From Entoloma clypeatum (taxonomy: Eukaryota > Basidiomycota > Agaricomycetes > Agaricales > Entolomataceae): a stretch of DNA of 64,000 nucleotides. Location: positions 1,426,001 to 1,490,000 of the forward strand of contig OY751493.1 in NCBI GenBank assembly GCA_963565915.1, given 5' to 3'. The position numbers and the translations under genes were made by a program. A model generated the notes under the pieces. The model did no database searches. It saw only the letters and a program-made list of their open reading frames with translations, and was not told where the DNA came from. Below, piece after piece: positions 22,901-37,600 of the stretch (the first letter of the stretch is position 1; each line of letters starts with the position of its first letter).

Positions 22901-23760
22901 TAGTCTTTGGACCGCGTCGAGGTATCTGAATGCATGATGTCCCGCTGAATGACCTTTTGAGTGATCCTTTTCGGTATATTAATCATATCATTAGTAGTTT
23001 GACCATACGATCGATCATCGGACAGACCGGACAGCATGGAATCAAAATATACAGTCGACGCACTGCTTACCTGACTTGACCCTATGATCTAAATATCGAT
23101 ATCACCGGCATTTGAATTGCGTATCAAAGGTGCTGCTAGTTTCCTTATCAGAAAATTGCATCTCACACTCGGGGACAACGAGGATGATCAATTCACTCTG
23201 GACACGGGTTATGCATGCTGCAGTAACTGCGCAAAGCCCTTGAATTCGCTGGCCTTCTTTTCCCTTTGTGTTCCTGCCCCTGTGATTGCTAGTGATACAC
23301 CAGGGTATGCCGACACGCTGCATTAAATGTTTTAGACCATTTCTGCCTACTGGCAGAAGCATGGAAGGTATCCACACCTCATCTACCATCGGGGTTCCGT
23401 GGGCCGGTAGCGGTCTCGAGTCGAAGAGCTTGGCATTTCATCATGGTGTGGAGAATTGGGGAGTAGGTGTGATATACATCTGTAGGGTTGTTTGAGACTC
23501 TGTTTTGCCTCGTCTTGGGTACACAATCTCCATACATGCTTAGGAAAACAAGGGGAAACCCTGCAGCCATTTGTTTCGATGTAGTCCGATTCCCAATGAC
23601 GTTATGACGAGTAGGAACCTGGAAACTAACATGAGAATTTCAAGTCAAACCAATAAATACTGAATAGGTAGATGCAGTAATCGATGGTACTGAGATCAAA
23701 GCAAATGCACGAGCGACAACGTTGGAACGATAAACGAATAAAGTAAAATGAAGTATCTAC
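22901..23760. other. Intergenic region between ClpP and the ADAM gene (convergent)
   Basis: About 860 bp with no gene I can support. Frames at 23102-23389 (minus) and 23117-23326 (plus) are short and not family-like. It presumably contains two 3' UTRs. Confidence 0.55.
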
Positions 23761-26700
23761 CTATTGTCGACCATTATACGCCGTCTCGTCAACCCAATTC
23801 ATGTGACCACGTCCGTAACCTTGATTCTCACGGGAAACGCGGCTATAGGAGGCACTTTGCACAAAGAAGTCATAAAGCTATTCGTCGACCCTCAAAGAAA
23901 CTTACTTGGCGGGTTGGAGAAACGTAGGAGTTGCGGGCGGGAACGGTGGAGCAGGCACGGGATATGCGGTTCCATCCCTACCATAACTTTCGAGTCTCTG
24001 ATGTTGCACGCCAGCCAGTGCTGGGTCCGTTGAAGGAGGGTCGCGGGACTTGCAACACCGCGCTATGCCTTCGGGCAGCGTTGAATATGCTGTTTCATAG
24101 CGGTTCGAAGCCACATCAACGCACCTTTACCGATCGCCCACAATATGAGTATAGCAACTAGACCCGCGACGATGGTAACTGGAATGGCAATCTGAAGATT
24201 CTGGGTATACCAGGCCTGTATTTTTTTGTAGAGGTCAGTATGTCAGATTTAGAGGGCGTTGACGGTCTCCACCTTGGCGGTGTCAAACAGGTTGCCAGAT
24301 TGGCACTTTCCAGAAACACAGGTGCCGCCGTAGCCTATAGGGCAAGTAAATACGAACCTCTTACATGACATTCGATTCCTTACCGCACGGGGATCCGTCG
24401 ATGAGGAGGGAATTCAAGATCACGCATTGACTAAGTCGGTTAGGATCTTGACAGGATATTTGACAGCTGATGTCGTTTTGAGTCGAGCAAGCCTGTCGAA
24501 GTCCCATTGAGGCACCAACCTTCTGGCATTGTTCTAAAGGGTGTATAGAGGGTAAGATGAGATATGTGGCCCCGGCAGATATGACATACGAGCAACAGAT
24601 GTGCACACTCCGCTCGCACAAGCCAGACCATTATCTCCACAGCTTTGGCCTAAGGGTAGAAATATTAGATTTGTGGATTCAGCGTCAAGAACTCCTGAAC
24701 TACCGTTGGGCGCAAACACATCTGCAGGGCAAGCCGACGAATTTCCTGTGCACATTTCTGCAGTGTCGCAAGTTGAATCCTTCGACGGGCGACAGACTTG
24801 GGCCGAGGGCGCGAACACACATTGGTCCGTGCAACAAGGGCTGCTCTCCGGGTCACAAACTGCACCATTCACAAACTTGCAGGTGGCGCTGTCGCAGCAA
24901 GCAGAAGTCACGCCTTTCCCCGGGTCACAGTCTTCACCCTCCTCCACGATGCCGTTACCGCACATCTTGAGCGTGATGGTTTCGCGGCCGTTCGCCGGAT
25001 CGACAAGGCAGGTGGTATTGATGCGAGTCCCTGATGCGTCTTGCATAACCGAACCTAGAACGAAGAGGGGTCAGCGAAAGTCTTGATGCCGGTGGGACAT
25101 GAGCGGACAGATGTTCCCGAGACTGCAAGGTGAGAAAACGTGTTCCGATGCCTCGGCAATTGGACTCATGATGAACTGTGAGTTGGCATTGCACGTTCCG
25201 CCGTTGCTCAGCGGACAGCAGGGACTGGTTGAATTGCATCCGTCGGTACACTGTTACAGATAAGGACCCACAGAGGGTGAAAAGAAAGGGAAACTTTACA
25301 TCGTGCTAAAAATGACAACCTGAGTTGTGCAGCGGATGGCTGGAACATACTTTGTACTCACAATTGCTCCGAAGTTGTGGCCAATTTCGTGTGCCACAAC
25401 CTGCCATTCTGTTCGTCCTGAAGTGGAGACAGCAGTACCAGATACGACGGATCCCCCAGATCCTGATGCATGTTGCTGACATCTGACCGCACGAATTATA
25501 TCAGACAGTTAAATTAAAAGAATGAGATAGGACGTGACATACAATGTTCCAAGCCACGCAATTCCGACTTCTGAGCCAGTCGGGCAACCGCTCATTAGAT
25601 GCCAAAGACCAACGCCATCTGAACCCTTGTTTCCTCTCCATTGCGAAAATAGAGAAAGGCGAGTATCAAGCGCTGCGCCAGAGCAATTGACATTCCAGGG
25701 GATCGTGGGGTCGGGAGTGGTTGGGCAACTACGAGAAACAGAGAAGGTGAAATGATGTTTGTAAAGGACATGAACCATACTGACGTGGGACTTTGTATTT
25801 GAAGCTCCAGAATGCCAAGGCTGACATTAAACGTCGTCTTTCAACTTCGTCAAACGGTGACCAGATGTGCCAAAAATGGTATTACCTTGTAAAGGGCAGT
25901 TGCAGAATTCCAATTTGTCAATATTTGCTGAGAAGCACTTTTTTGGGAGCTGAAGTGAGAAGTGTAGATGCAATCGGCAGCGACACCCATGAACAACTGA
26001 GAGGAATCAACATATGTGCCGAATATAGGTCAAACGGGGTGTACCAATTTCTGACTCTTCGGACAACCATCAGTTGAGCCGATAGAAGTTATGAAACTAA
26101 GATGGTCAACAATCGAGATGGGCCAAGAGAACAAGTCAACATACTTGGAATTCATGCCGGATCCACCAATGATGTCGTCTCGGCGTTGCCCTGATCCGTT
26201 AGTAAGTAAGACCGGGGGGTTGGCTACCCATGATCGAGAGTCTAAAGGTGCATGTAAAATGGAATTCTGAATATTGTATGGAAGGCGATCATGACCGCAG
26301 TCATGACTGTTGGAAGGACTGTCTGTGCTTGAAGCCATCCTCTTCGCGATGCGGTCCTCCTCTGGGGTCATGACATCCGCCTCTCTCCAGATGACGAGGG
26401 ACGAATCGGACGCGTTGACTTCCAACGGCTGAGAGAGGTCGGGATCGAGTTCATATTTGGTGCGGAGATAATTGCCTTTGGTCATGATATGATAAATCAC
26501 GCCTTTGACAGAGAAAGCGCCTTCGTACTCGGGTGGAATGCCCCTTTCCATGTCGCCCTGATGGTGCACCATGATGCGTGCCCAGCCTAATACGGACGAA
26601 TGGGTGGTGTGGACGACGCCAGCTGCATCTTCCCGCATACGCGTGGGTGAGTGGATGGCTGCGATGACTTCTCCCCAGTAGGCCTTTACAGATTCACGGA

Positions 26701-27119
26701 GGAGAGGCTCGGAGTGAGAGAGATAAGAGTGACCGTTGGAATCGGTGGAATAGTAGTTAATACGTGCGGCGGGATGTACGATGTGGTCATTAGGGCGTAA
26801 ATGGATGTAGAAGGTATCATCAAATGCGGATAACGCGAGGCGAAAGGAATCGTCGTATCGAAGGGTACTCGGCAAGGGCGGAGAACGCTTGCTGTACGGC
26901 GAAGTGGGAGAAAACGGCCTTATCTGTCGAGGTAGGATCTCCAGGGAAAGGGTCGATGGATGTGCGACCCTTTTCAATAGTCGAGGAGAAGGACTGTATC
27001 CTGCATGAGAACGTTCAGCAAAAGCTCAGTGATTCTTTGCGGAATAAAATACCAATCACTGAATGCCACGATACTAGGAAGAGAACGGCCAGCGGATAGA
27101 AATGTATGCAAAGGGCCAT
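23761..27119 (-). CDS. Fungal ADAM: membrane-anchored disintegrin metalloprotease
   Basis: Secretory-pathway zinc metalloprotease anchored in the membrane. ATG at 27119 encodes a hydrophobic signal peptide (MALCIHFYPLAVLFLVSW). The large prodomain exon at about 26990-26140 contains YDDSFRLALSAFDDTFYIHL. The reprolysin catalytic motif HEIGHNFGAI is visible near 25405, just before an intron, and the Met-turn is FIMSP near 25170. The disintegrin domain follows (CGNGIVEEGEDCDPG and many spaced cysteines, about 25045-24600). One membrane helix comes next (IAIPVTIVAGLVAILILWAI). The cytoplasmic tail is proline-rich. Two inferred late introns give the tail PVPAPPFPPATPTFLQPA and a last exon GYGRGHMNWVDETAYNG ending TAG at 23761. 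The tail exons are the least certain part. Confidence 0.9.
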
Positions 27120-27736
27120 GGTTCCAGAAAGTAAGAGAACCGTCCTGATTAAAAGGAGGGAAGCAAGACAGAATACGGCTTGGCGTTAGTCAGTCAGCCA
27201 AGGCTGTGTTATCTCCAGAGACACTCGCCTGCGGTAAAAAAGAATGCAAGTGGGGCGACAACCTCGGCGTTGACGAAGAGACCGACGACCAAAAGGCGAT
27301 TGCTGTGACAACCTCTGCAGTATCTGTCGCTGATCTAAGCACCACCTTCAACGACCTCCGAGTCCGAGTCACCATTGGAAAGACAAGGCCATCCGTTGCT
27401 CGATGGCGTCGGCACTGCGCCGATCGGTTTCTAAATCTACTTAAGGGGGCGTACATGCATCCACTGCCGACATGTACGTCACCACTATTCCGTGATAGCC
27501 ATTTCCTGGGTCACCCCCGCTGTGGATATCGTGCACCCCACATACTAAATCTACCAGTACCCATGGAGTCTTCTGATGAATGTGATCGGGCCATGTATAC
27601 GTCGTACAAGCTCACAAGGCACCCACGTGTATGCGTCATGTTCTCTTCATGTACTTGATAAAAGTGCTCGCTAGAGTTCTACCGCGCCTATTTCTCTTTC
27701 ACTCCGTCTTCTTTTCCACCTCTTGAACGAGTACCC
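27120..27736. other. Divergent intergenic region between the ADAM and BTB genes
   Basis: About 620 bp that must hold both promoters. The 150-residue plus frame at 27206-27658 has no family resemblance and no splice support, so I treat it as non-coding. Confidence 0.55.
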
Positions 27737-29058
27737 ATGGTTCACCTTTATCTTTTCAATCCTGTGCGGAAAATTCGGCTCTTGTCGTCGTTGCTGTATC
27801 GGGGATCGCAACGATTACTTGGAAGTCTGGAGCCTACCTCAGCTATGCTGGCCGCTCAGCCCCTACCTAAGCCATCGAGAATTTTCAATATCACTTTTTC
27901 GTCGCCGCGTCCTCTCGAGACGAGCCAGCTTACTCGAGACGCAGATTTCTACTATTCAGAACCTGACAGCGGTTTCTGTGTTTTCCAGGTTGAAAACACA
28001 CTCTTCAAAGTGAGTCGCGTCGCTTCCAAAAAAAAATAGCCCTAACCGTGTGACGTCAAAGATTCATCGCGTCCTCCTGACTCGCGAGCCTTCTGCATTT
28101 TGTGATATGTTCCACCTTCCACAGCCAAAGAATGATATCACTGGCACAGAAAACTTTCCAATCCTCCTGACTGACATGGTTAATCAATTCAGGGATTTCT
28201 TGTGGGCTCTGTATGCCCCGTGAGTAGCCTATTTGGTTTTCATTGATTTTGCAAACACAGCTGAACAGTCATCAAAGGCCGACTGAGCTATTCTCGGAGA
28301 ACTGCCTTGATCGTCTCTCAAACGTGTTGGAACTCGCCAACAAATACTGCTTCACATCCCTCGAATCGTGGACCGCCGAACGCATATATAGTCTCGTCAG
28401 CAGTTCGGGGGCCCCGCTCCGTTCTGCCTCCTCAGCTCTTCATGCCCGCATCCTGCACCTCGCCATCCTCTCCAACCACCAAAAATTGCAAGATTTCATG
28501 ACACAAAATCTCATCTGCCGCATCTTGTGGTACAACACGCGTCCCGAAACGATCATACACATCGCAGGAGCACACGGCCTCCGCACGCTGCTGGGCGTGT
28601 GCTACTACAGGCAACTTGTTAGACTGGAGCGCATGACCTACATGTGTGACCGAGATGCTGGTGCGCCTAGGAACAGCATGAAGACGCAGTTCCCGGAAGA
28701 CATGGGAGTGGAGGCGCGCATGCAATTTTTGTCCGCGCACGAGTCTCTCCTGAGTCTTTGGGCCCAGATCCGCTCGTCCCCTCCCCCGTTCTGCATGGAT
28801 GGCTGTCCCTTTCATGATAACTGCCAAGATTCCTGGCAGACGATATGGGAAGAGGTGCTGGAGGTCGATCAAGCTCTCTGCGACGGCTCAGCTGACGTTC
28901 TGGGACGGTTAAAATCCGTGCTGTTTTGTGTGCGGAAGTTATTGGCAGACACAACAGGCATGTCAACCACATGTAAGATGGCAGCATTGGAATCAATATC
29001 CTTTGTGAGAGATGAGGTCATCGAGGGAATGCTCACACATTTTGAAGGGACTTCGTAA
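27737..29058 (+). CDS. BTB/POZ domain protein of the Agaricomycete type
   Basis: BTB proteins mediate dimerisation and often recruit substrates to Cul3; the function of this fungal group is unknown. The first exon carries DADFYYSEPDSGFCVFQVEN, the strand-rich BTB start. After an intron the fold continues HRVLLTREPSAFCDMFHLP and FPILLTDMVNQFRDFLWALY. A third exon encodes a helical C-terminal region that includes CMDGCPFHDNC, a small cysteine cluster. Downstream ATGs, for example at 27845, are alternative starts. This architecture of a short BTB plus a C-terminal helical region is expanded in mushroom-forming fungi. Confidence 0.82.
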
Positions 29059-29850
29059 GTGATCTCTTTGGAGTCGTCTGGTTTGTTGTTAATTAATTTA
29101 CCTGTACAGATGAAACGACCCGTCTCGTGTTTAAATTTTTCTTCTTTTTTTGAAGCTTGCAGTTATCCTCCATATGCCCAAGTCGGCTTTTTTTCCGCAG
29201 TCTATATCTTCCATCGAAGTGAAGGGAGTTTCATCTCCCCAGCCTCTTCTGTAACAATTAACTTACCTCTTCATGTTGGGCGGCGCAGTTGGTGACCCGT
29301 TTGTGGTTGCTATTTCCTTATGGCAGGTCCACCGTGACCGTCTTTACGATGTGGTGTATAAAGTATTTGTGGTTCACAACCCTGTTCATGCGTCGTTCTA
29401 ACCCGTATCAGTCTTCAGTGCTACATATAGACCCTAAACCTCGCTTCGTTTTGGAACAAGAATGCCATTCCACATTCCACCAATCGGAGAAACAGAAACT
29501 TCCGTGGAAAAACCGAGGGCCTGGAGTTGTTCTGCCATAAGAAGAATGAACTCTTTGGGTTATGAGCGGACATGAAAGGGACGCTCGAAATCGTTTACGC
29601 CACTGCGCCAACATCAGCTGGTAGTAACAGATGACATAGGAGGCCCACGCGGCGAACTGGTTGCGTTGTTCATCGTTAGAACCTCGGGTTTAGGTGGAAA
29701 GTCAGATGGTTTTGGCTCGTACTTCGTTTATGTTTGTCATGTTGAATATGCGTTCAAAGGAGTGCACAATGCACATCAGTGATGATCTACAAATCACGAT
29801 CGATTTCTTTTTCCCACAGCCTCGATTTTACGGATCCCTTTCTCTTAAAA
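29059..29850. other. Intergenic region between the BTB and DBP3-like genes
   Basis: About 790 bp holding the BTB 3' UTR and the helicase promoter. No coding potential with family resemblance is seen. Confidence 0.6.
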
Positions 29851-32220
<2,370 letters not shown>

Positions 32221-32466
32221 TACTTTACATAGTTTACATTATGTAACCCAAATCAATCTGCTCCGCCCTTGGCGCGGGCTCACAGGTCCTCGAGCCTCTC
32301 CATCGCGGCCACTGCCTTCCACCATCAACACCAACATCCAACAACCACCAACAGCGACACTGAAAGGCCTGTTATCCGTCGTCTTTCTTTCCCCGCAGCC
32401 CCAGCGGTAGTTCTCGGACCTTGAAAGCTCGACTACACGCTCATACGGAGTCATACCACCTTCATA

Positions 32467-34279
32467 ATGATGGGTCTACTCAGCCAAGCTGGCTCTCATT
32501 TCCGAACTGCGGCCACGATGAAGTCACGACCTTCGATCGGCGAGGAAGATAAACCGCCCTCCGATACTGAAGCAGATGAGACGTCGATCCTGTCCGTCTG
32601 TCCTCACTCCCCGTAATGTCTCTAACCAGTGTTGACCATCACCTCAGAGACGAAAACGAAGGCTCTGTCATATCATCCTTGATTTCCCAGCTGAGGTGCG
32701 TTCCCACATTACTTCCAGTACGCGTTACACTTACACAGCACTCTTCATTGCGCCACCTTCAAGATATGGCATGGATCTCTCTAGAGTTACATTCCCCACC
32801 TTCGTATTAGAACCCCGGAGCATGCTAGAACGGATAACGGATTTCATGTCCCATCCGGATCTTATCTTCGGGTAAATGTCGATGTCCTGCATGCTAAAGG
32901 GATGGTGGACTTGAACTTGACAAATAGAGCTGAGAACTGCAACGACCCGGAGGAACGATTCATTCGGGTACTTCGGTACTATCTTGCTGGCTGGCACATC
33001 AAGCCCAAAGGGGTGAAGAAGCCGTAAGTTCGCAGTGCATTCCACAGTAGACCAATCATGACCCTGTGCCGCAGATACAACCCAGTGCTTGGGGAATTTT
33101 TCCGATGTAGATACGACTACCCCGATGGCACGCAAGGGTTCTACATCGCTGAGCAAGGTTCGCATTTCCCTAAACTCGTCGAAAGCGTCATCTAAAACTG
33201 CTGTCAAAACCTAGTTTCGCACCATCCACCTATATCGGCATTCTTCTACATATCACCGGCTAATCGAGTGAGCATTATAGGAGAGCTCCGTCCGAAGTCG
33301 AAATTTCTCGGTAACAGCGTCTCCACAACCATGGAAGGCGAGAACCGAATCAGGCTGCTTGGTCTTCCAGAGGATGGCGGTGAGTTATTTCATGCATGCG
33401 CGCAGCGAGCGCGTGTACTTACGATCTATCGAATAAACAGAATATATCATCACGATGCCTAATATGTATGCACGAGGGATACTGTTTGGAAAGATGGTCC
33501 TCGAACTGGGCGATACTTGCACAGCGAAGAACGAGAAGAGGGGGTTGTTCTGTGACCTTGAATTTAAAACGAAGGTGATCTGCTATTCTATTTATACCCT
33601 GACATCATCATTTTGATGTACGATGGTCAGGGTTTCTTTTCCGGCACGTATAACGCGATCTATGGCCGGGTACGTCGCAATTCGAATGATATTGGTGAGA
33701 TAAATGGTAGATGGAGTCACGTCATGGACTTTAAGAGTGCTAAGGTATATTCAGCTGCGCCTTCCGTCTTCCCAGAGATCGTTGATTACACCTACTAGAC
33801 GGGTGCCAAACGTGTACTGTTTGACGCCATTAAAGATGGACAGAATATCTCGCCAAAGTGGGTGGCACCGGGAGACGAGCAAGAACCAAATGAATCCCGC
33901 AGGTATGATTTGGCCTTTCACCGAGTTTGAAAGGGTGCCTTACACATGGCCAAGACTTTGGCAGCACCTGACGGCAGCAATCATCAGTAAAGATATGGAG
34001 GCTGCGACAGATGCAAAGTTGGCTGTCGAGGACGCTCAACGGATAAAGCGCCGGAAAATGGAAGAAACCGGTGAAAAACATGTGCCGCGGTTCTTCACTC
34101 TTCAAAATGAGCGTTGGTTACCCAAACTCGAGTCTGTTTCTGCTTCAATATTACTGCCTGCAAGTCTAACCTTACTCTTACCCCGTCTCTCCCTGTCCAG
34201 AGTACCCGATGATCCACAAGCAGCGACACTGGCGGTCAAGGAATGGATATTTGGCTCCCCACCAACATTGCTTGATTGA
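32467..34279 (+). CDS. Oxysterol-binding protein family (ORP/Osh) lipid transfer protein
   Basis: Cytosolic carrier of sterols or phosphoinositides at membrane contact sites. ATG at 32467 begins a short form with no PH domain or ankyrin repeats, as in yeast Osh4-7. The lid and core run through many exons: [50 protein letters not shown]. The signature [12 protein letters not shown] is completed across an intron near 33158-33213. Then come [15 protein letters not shown] and KEWIFGSPP near the end. An intron must remove about 33902-33957 so that ESRR joins [10 protein letters not shown]; reading through gives a false extension. The next gene, on the minus strand, converges. Confidence 0.9.
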
Positions 34280-34676
34280 GTTCGAAGCAATCTGTCTCAA
34301 TGCTATCATCTAATAGTTACAATGCTTACATACATCCCTTGCCATGAGAATTAGTGTGCCATCCATTATTGAAATGTACATTTTGTGTAGCCAGGCATGA
34401 ATTATCATGACTAGTTGCTACGGCAGACGACGGGATGCGTCGGTTGAGGAAAGTAAAAACGTGCGGGGAGTAATTGTTGGTATCAGGGCGACTATAGATG
34501 TAATCCTGAAAAGCAAGTGTGTATATGTGCTGAGAAGCTTCCGTATGAACGAAAAAATGCAGGAGGGATGGTAAAGATGATTATGACTAGCGTACGCAAG
34601 AGAGACTTGGGTTAACAGATAGATGTATGCATAGATTGAAAGGAGATAGGGGTACGGAGGTATTCTTTGTCTCAGC
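34280..34676. other. Intergenic region between convergent OSBP and coiled-coil genes
   Basis: About 400 bp of presumed 3' UTRs. No gene or repeat is seen. Confidence 0.6.
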
Positions 34677-37600
34677 TCATGACCACCAGCCATCTTCCCC
34701 TTGAGTCGGCGCAGCTGAAACTGTACTGGGGGTAGGGGAAGGAATTGCTTGACGGTAATACTGTTGCTGTTGGGGGCGACGTGCTTTAGGAGTGGTCGGT
34801 CCAAGATAAGGATAACGTCCTCGTGGAGCATGGATACTGGTCAGAGGTTGTTTTCCAGGTTGGCTTGAAGGAGCGTGAATCGAATCCCAAACGGATTGTT
34901 GAGATGGCGTATCGGTTCGTGTTGATGAGACGGAGGATTGACGTTTCTGGGATGCGTGAGCGTCGTAAATTGTGCTGGCGCGAGAATCGGGCGGAGCAGG
35001 TCCATATGTAATCCCGTTGGTGTTCCCATTCGTAATATTTCGGTAAGGAACAGGAGCGGCTTTGGTTGCTCTGACCTGTACGATCTCAGACTGAAGACGG
35101 GTGACTTTGGCCTCCAATGCAGCGATTTGTTCATGAAGTTTATCCTGCTGATCCTATGAACAATTTGAGTTGGAGCCCTGACGGGGAAAGAGGCGTCATT
35201 TTTACCTTGGTGAGACGATCGTTAGCCTCTCTTTCTTCGAGTTGCATTTTGATCAATGAGTGATCAGCTTCCAGCTGAGCATGCATTTGCTCCGCTTGCT
35301 CCAACTTCGTCTGAGTCAGCTCCAGTTGCCCTTCATACTCCTTGGCCCGGCGTTCCCATTCGGAAGATCGTTGTTGAGCTTGAGCAAGACTTTGCCGTGC
35401 GGTCAATGCTGCCCTCTCGCTGTTGCTGATCTTGCTTTCTTGCTCCCTGAAGCGTTTTTGAAGAGCTGTATGTTCACCCTCGAGAGCTCTGGTGCGATCC
35501 CGATGACGCCGGAGTTCTTTGAGCTCTTCATTGTCCGCTTGCCCGATGAGGTTGCTGAGCATTTCGATCTTTTCGGAAGCACGGTGAAGATCGTCCCAAT
35601 GACTTTGCTGCGATGCGAGGTGGTCGTACTGCTGTTGAAGGGTCGTGAGTGCTTGCACGGCCGATTGCTTATCCCGCATTGCAAACGTGACTTGTAAATC
35701 TAGTGACTCAACCTTGTTCGCATAACTGCTCTTTAATATGTGATTAAACCAACCCAAATCAAATGACAAACCTTTGACTTTAGAGATTGCCTCTCTGCCG
35801 TGATCTCCCGATTGGCCTTCTCCAGCGCATCGATCCGTTCTTGATTCGTCTGACTTGCTACGTCAGACGCCTGTAGCCGTGTCAGAGCCTTTGCGAGGGC
35901 CTCCTCCAGCTCCTGATTCCTGGCTTCCAGGGTCGTGACCTGTGTTGCATTCGTTGTGCTCGAGACTTGCAACTCCTGGACTTGATTACGGAGGCGGTCC
36001 CGTTCACCGCTCAACAAGTGAACTTTCTCGTCGAGAAGATCCTTCTCAACGCGAATTTGACCATGTGCACCGCGGGCCTTTGTTAATTGGATCTGGTGTT
36101 CAGTATTCGACCTCCTCAATTCATCTGCCTCCCGCCTGGCTCCCTCGAGAGACGATAGTAAATCGGCGTGACTCGTTTGTGCGGTGTGGGTGACATCCTG
36201 GAGGATATCAGGCAAGGCGTCCAATTTCTCGAGGATGGTCTTCTGGAACAGGCATAGTTCCTCAGACCGAGCGCCAAGAATTGCCTGCCCTGAGGCGATA
36301 TCTTCCACCGTCGTCTTAACAAGGAGAATGTTCTTGTCTGGTTCAAGCCCTTGTACAGCGTCGGTAGGTTGCTCCAATTTAGACAGGATATCGTGCTGAG
36401 TTGACCTGAGGTTCTGTAACTCGTCGGTAAATGTGTACGGCAGAGCAGAAACGAGATCGAGGATGCGATCTTGTCCAGATACGACTTGATCTTGACTTGA
36501 TGAAACGGAGTCTTGCAACCGAGTAAGTTGATCAACGCAAGTGGAGATAGCCTGAAGTGGTTCAAGAGAGTGTGCGACACTATCCGTCACTCTGCTCGAT
36601 ATGTTGTCCGCGTTAAATCCCTTGTCGCGCACGGCCAGACGTGAATCAAGGCGTTCCACGACCAAGTCGGCAACTTGCTCTTTGATCTCGAAAGCATCAA
36701 TGGGTGCAATGGCACGACGGATCTCAGCAATGAGTTTGCAGGTGATGGCGTCAACGTCGATGTTCGATTCCGGTAACAGAGGAATGATCCTGTCGACAAT
36801 CAAGGCCGCAGTTTCACGTTTATCTGAAGCCAGATCAATGAGTTGAGAGATATGTGGCTTGACGGCTTGCGTAAGCTGGCTGGTGAGGAACTCGTAGTCG
36901 ATAGGTTCTTGGCGGACCGACGCCACGACTGGCGTAAGCATGGTCATCAATTTGTCCACTATTGCATCACGTTCACGAGCCGGGGAGACGTGAGCGATAG
37001 CTTCCTGGCGAGCAGATGCTTCCGAGATGGCCTCAATGATAGCACTGATTGTACTATTGCCAACTTGCTCGACGATAGGTACAAGATCCGCAGAGTTCTC
37101 GGTGTTGCTACGCGCCTGCCACATCTGTTGTTGCAGCGCTTGAAGCTCGCCTCCAATGGATCCGATCAATTCTTTATTCCCACTTTCGACAATATCCTTG
37201 AACAGTTGTACATCCAATTCACCACGAGCGTCCATCTGGCTGTCCTCGAGGCTACGAATTGCCGCTTCTTGAAGTTGGGTCCTGAACAATGACTGAACTT
37301 CGGAGATCATAGTCTGAGTGGCAGAATGCTTATCGCCAGAATCCTTGAGTAGATCCTGTAGGGCGGCTGCGAGTCGTTCCTCAAACATAGTCTCGATCCT
37401 TCGTTCAGACTGCTGTACCTCTAGCCTTCCAGTGAGACTCATCGCAGAATGATCTGAATTGCTACCATCGTCCGAACCAGACAGGGGCCGGATAGGACGA
37501 ACAATATCCGTGAAAGAAGACCGACGTCGAAAGTGGGTTGTGTCGCTGCCAAAGACGTCATCAGCGGGAGAAGCTTGCCTGAGTCCAGGATCCGTAACAA

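Noticed and set aside
27206..27658. Plus-strand open frame of 150 codons between the ADAM and BTB genes
   Set aside because: The first codons are plausible, but the sequence has no family match and occupies the only space for two promoters.
33902..33957. An apparent extension ([12 protein letters not shown]) inside the oxysterol-binding protein
   Set aside because: It needs a frame switch. An intron with donor gtatga and acceptor ccaag joins ESRR directly to [10 protein letters not shown], as expected for the family.
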